Shown: positions 62,915 through 64,000 of the stretch, one piece after another
Numbering within the stretch: the stretch's first letter is position 1
Layout: each line of letters starts with the position of its first letter
DNA from: Coccinella septempunctata
Lineage: Eukaryota; Arthropoda; Insecta; Coleoptera; Coccinellidae
Length of the DNA: 64,000 nucleotides
Reading direction: 5' to 3'
NCBI RefSeq assembly: GCF_907165205.1
Contig: NC_058193.1
Location: forward strand, 992,001 to 1,056,000
Notes under the pieces: model-generated
What the model saw: only the letters and a program-made list of their open reading frames with translations
Databases searched by the model: none
Told to the model about the DNA's origin: nothing
Program-made: the position numbers and the translations under genes

Positions 62915-64000
62915 TTTTCAAAATAAAAATATTACAATCCAACTAACCTTCATAAATCCCACTAATGTCCAAACCATAGATATACTAACCTAACTGGTAC
63001 GTTATTATTTCTATGGTCCAACCTAGACAGAAAACCACAGAACACTACAGAAACCACATAATCCTTGAAATTATATTATCTTAAAACATAAATATATACA
63101 TGGAATGGACATTGACGTGCTCGGTGCTATGAATGTATTTGTTGAGGTACAAACTATGGAGAGTAGAGAAAAGGAGAACGATCGCCGTACTAAAAATGTG
63201 TCAGGGAACGTAGGACAGGAGTCGCTGTGATCGCTACGCTTATCGATAAGGGTTGGGGTATGGAGGGTACCTCTACCCTCCATAGGTTGGGGATTCAAGC
63301 GTCAATTTGCAATGAACAGCCTTCATTTCATTTAAGGTTATGTGTCATCGTAGTTTTTTCTAGCATGCTGTTTTTTCTGATGATTCTTCAAATCTATATT
63401 AAATATGAGTTCTCTGAATTATATGCAATAAAATACAAGTCATATTATAAAGGGGACTATGCATTGAACTCTATGAGAATGAGTTCCCATAGAGTTCAAT
63501 GGGACTATTGGCGAATCCAAAAATCTAGACGCCCTCTGCTGACTGAATTACGAAACTACTTTGTCAGTACGGCAAAGTCAAAACAAGTTTAGTTCCTTAT
63601 GTTTTTTCTTATCTCACGTTGTCCAACAAAGTATTATAATTATTATTGGAGAAGTTATATTGAGATTATTGTCTGGGTTTCTGAATAGAAATATTGATTC
63701 CGAAAAAATATTGGAAAAGGTATTTATACCAGTGCTTTCAACAAGCAGGAGTTAGGTTAAACGATTTTTCTTTGCGAGAGTTTTCTGCTGAATTCAATTG
63801 ACGATTTAGAAAAACAATCTCATAATTTTCATACTTCCAAATAAATGCTTTTTATTATCTGTAGAACTTGTTCCATGAACTGAATTATATTTATGTCTCT
63901 TCAGATTTCATTATGAGGAATACCTATATCATAACATGGAATTGAAATACTTTAAATAGAAACTTCACAAACTCAGTATATGCTGCCTCAACATTATTAG
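62915..64000. other. ELOF1 upstream region
   Basis: No gene was recognised. Short palindromes: GAGGGTACC...TCTACCCTCCATA near 63259-63285, and TTGAACTCTATG...CATAGAGTTCAA near 63466-63500, the latter sharing a phrase with MITE X copy 2 (44390-44412). Open frames at 63227-63755 have no family match. Confidence 0.4.

Overview
This 64 kb window looks like insect nuclear DNA. It is AT-rich, has short GT-AG introns of 53-59 bp beside introns of up to 13 kb, and is crowded with BEL/Pao, Gypsy, APE-type LINE, R4-like, Tc1 and hAT-like elements. A beetle or another large-genome insect is plausible, but the sequence alone does not settle the order. No tRNA, rRNA or CRISPR array was seen.

Three host genes are supported, all on the minus strand. 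(1) An importin-13 (Ipo13/cadmus-type karyopherin) gene starts at 41279 and runs leftwards out of the window. Ten exons were assembled by hand from splice sites, phase and family alignment: 41127-41279, 40906-41073, 40546-40698, 40370-40488, 27206-27343, 26951-27146, 26682-26894, 16523-16949, 13917-14098 and 5668-6018. They sum to 2100 bp, or 700 codons, all in phase; the C-terminal part is off the left edge. (2) An intronless nucleoside diphosphate kinase (awd/NME type) lies at 47455-47919. (3) A two-exon transcription elongation factor 1 (ELOF1) gene lies at 62799-62914 and 60983-61115.

The rest is mostly mobile DNA. Ipo13 introns hold a Gypsy element with open gag and pol (1-4838, cut by the window edge), a complete BEL/Pao element with 171 bp LTRs, an AGACT target duplication and one 1854-codon ORF (6739-12727), an R4/Dong-like LINE tail joined to a full-length APE LINE (about 19380-24150), two decayed Tc1 elements, two more LINE copies, and a 1.59 kb hAT-like element with a perfect 8 bp duplication (37549-39136). 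Between Ipo13 and awd, and on to about 54.4 kb, lies a dense field of nested foldback elements and MITEs, two solo LTRs with 4 bp duplications, and a second hAT-like element (45753-46501). From 54.9 to 59.7 kb come decayed LINE copies.

The most unusual signal is a family of extremely short palindromic insertions of 18-32 bp. They begin CAAAG, end CTTTG and are flanked by 7-8 bp direct repeats. At least seven lie at 41476, 41574, 42060, 42211, 42921, 48038 and 51470. For three of them the empty site is visible in the window, in the opposite arm of an inverted repeat or in sister copies of a MITE. A 1.97 kb element with the same ends and the same kind of duplication sits at 48274-50241, so the tiny ones look like terminus-to-terminus miniatures of a hAT-like family. 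One 21 bp core occurs twice at unrelated sites.
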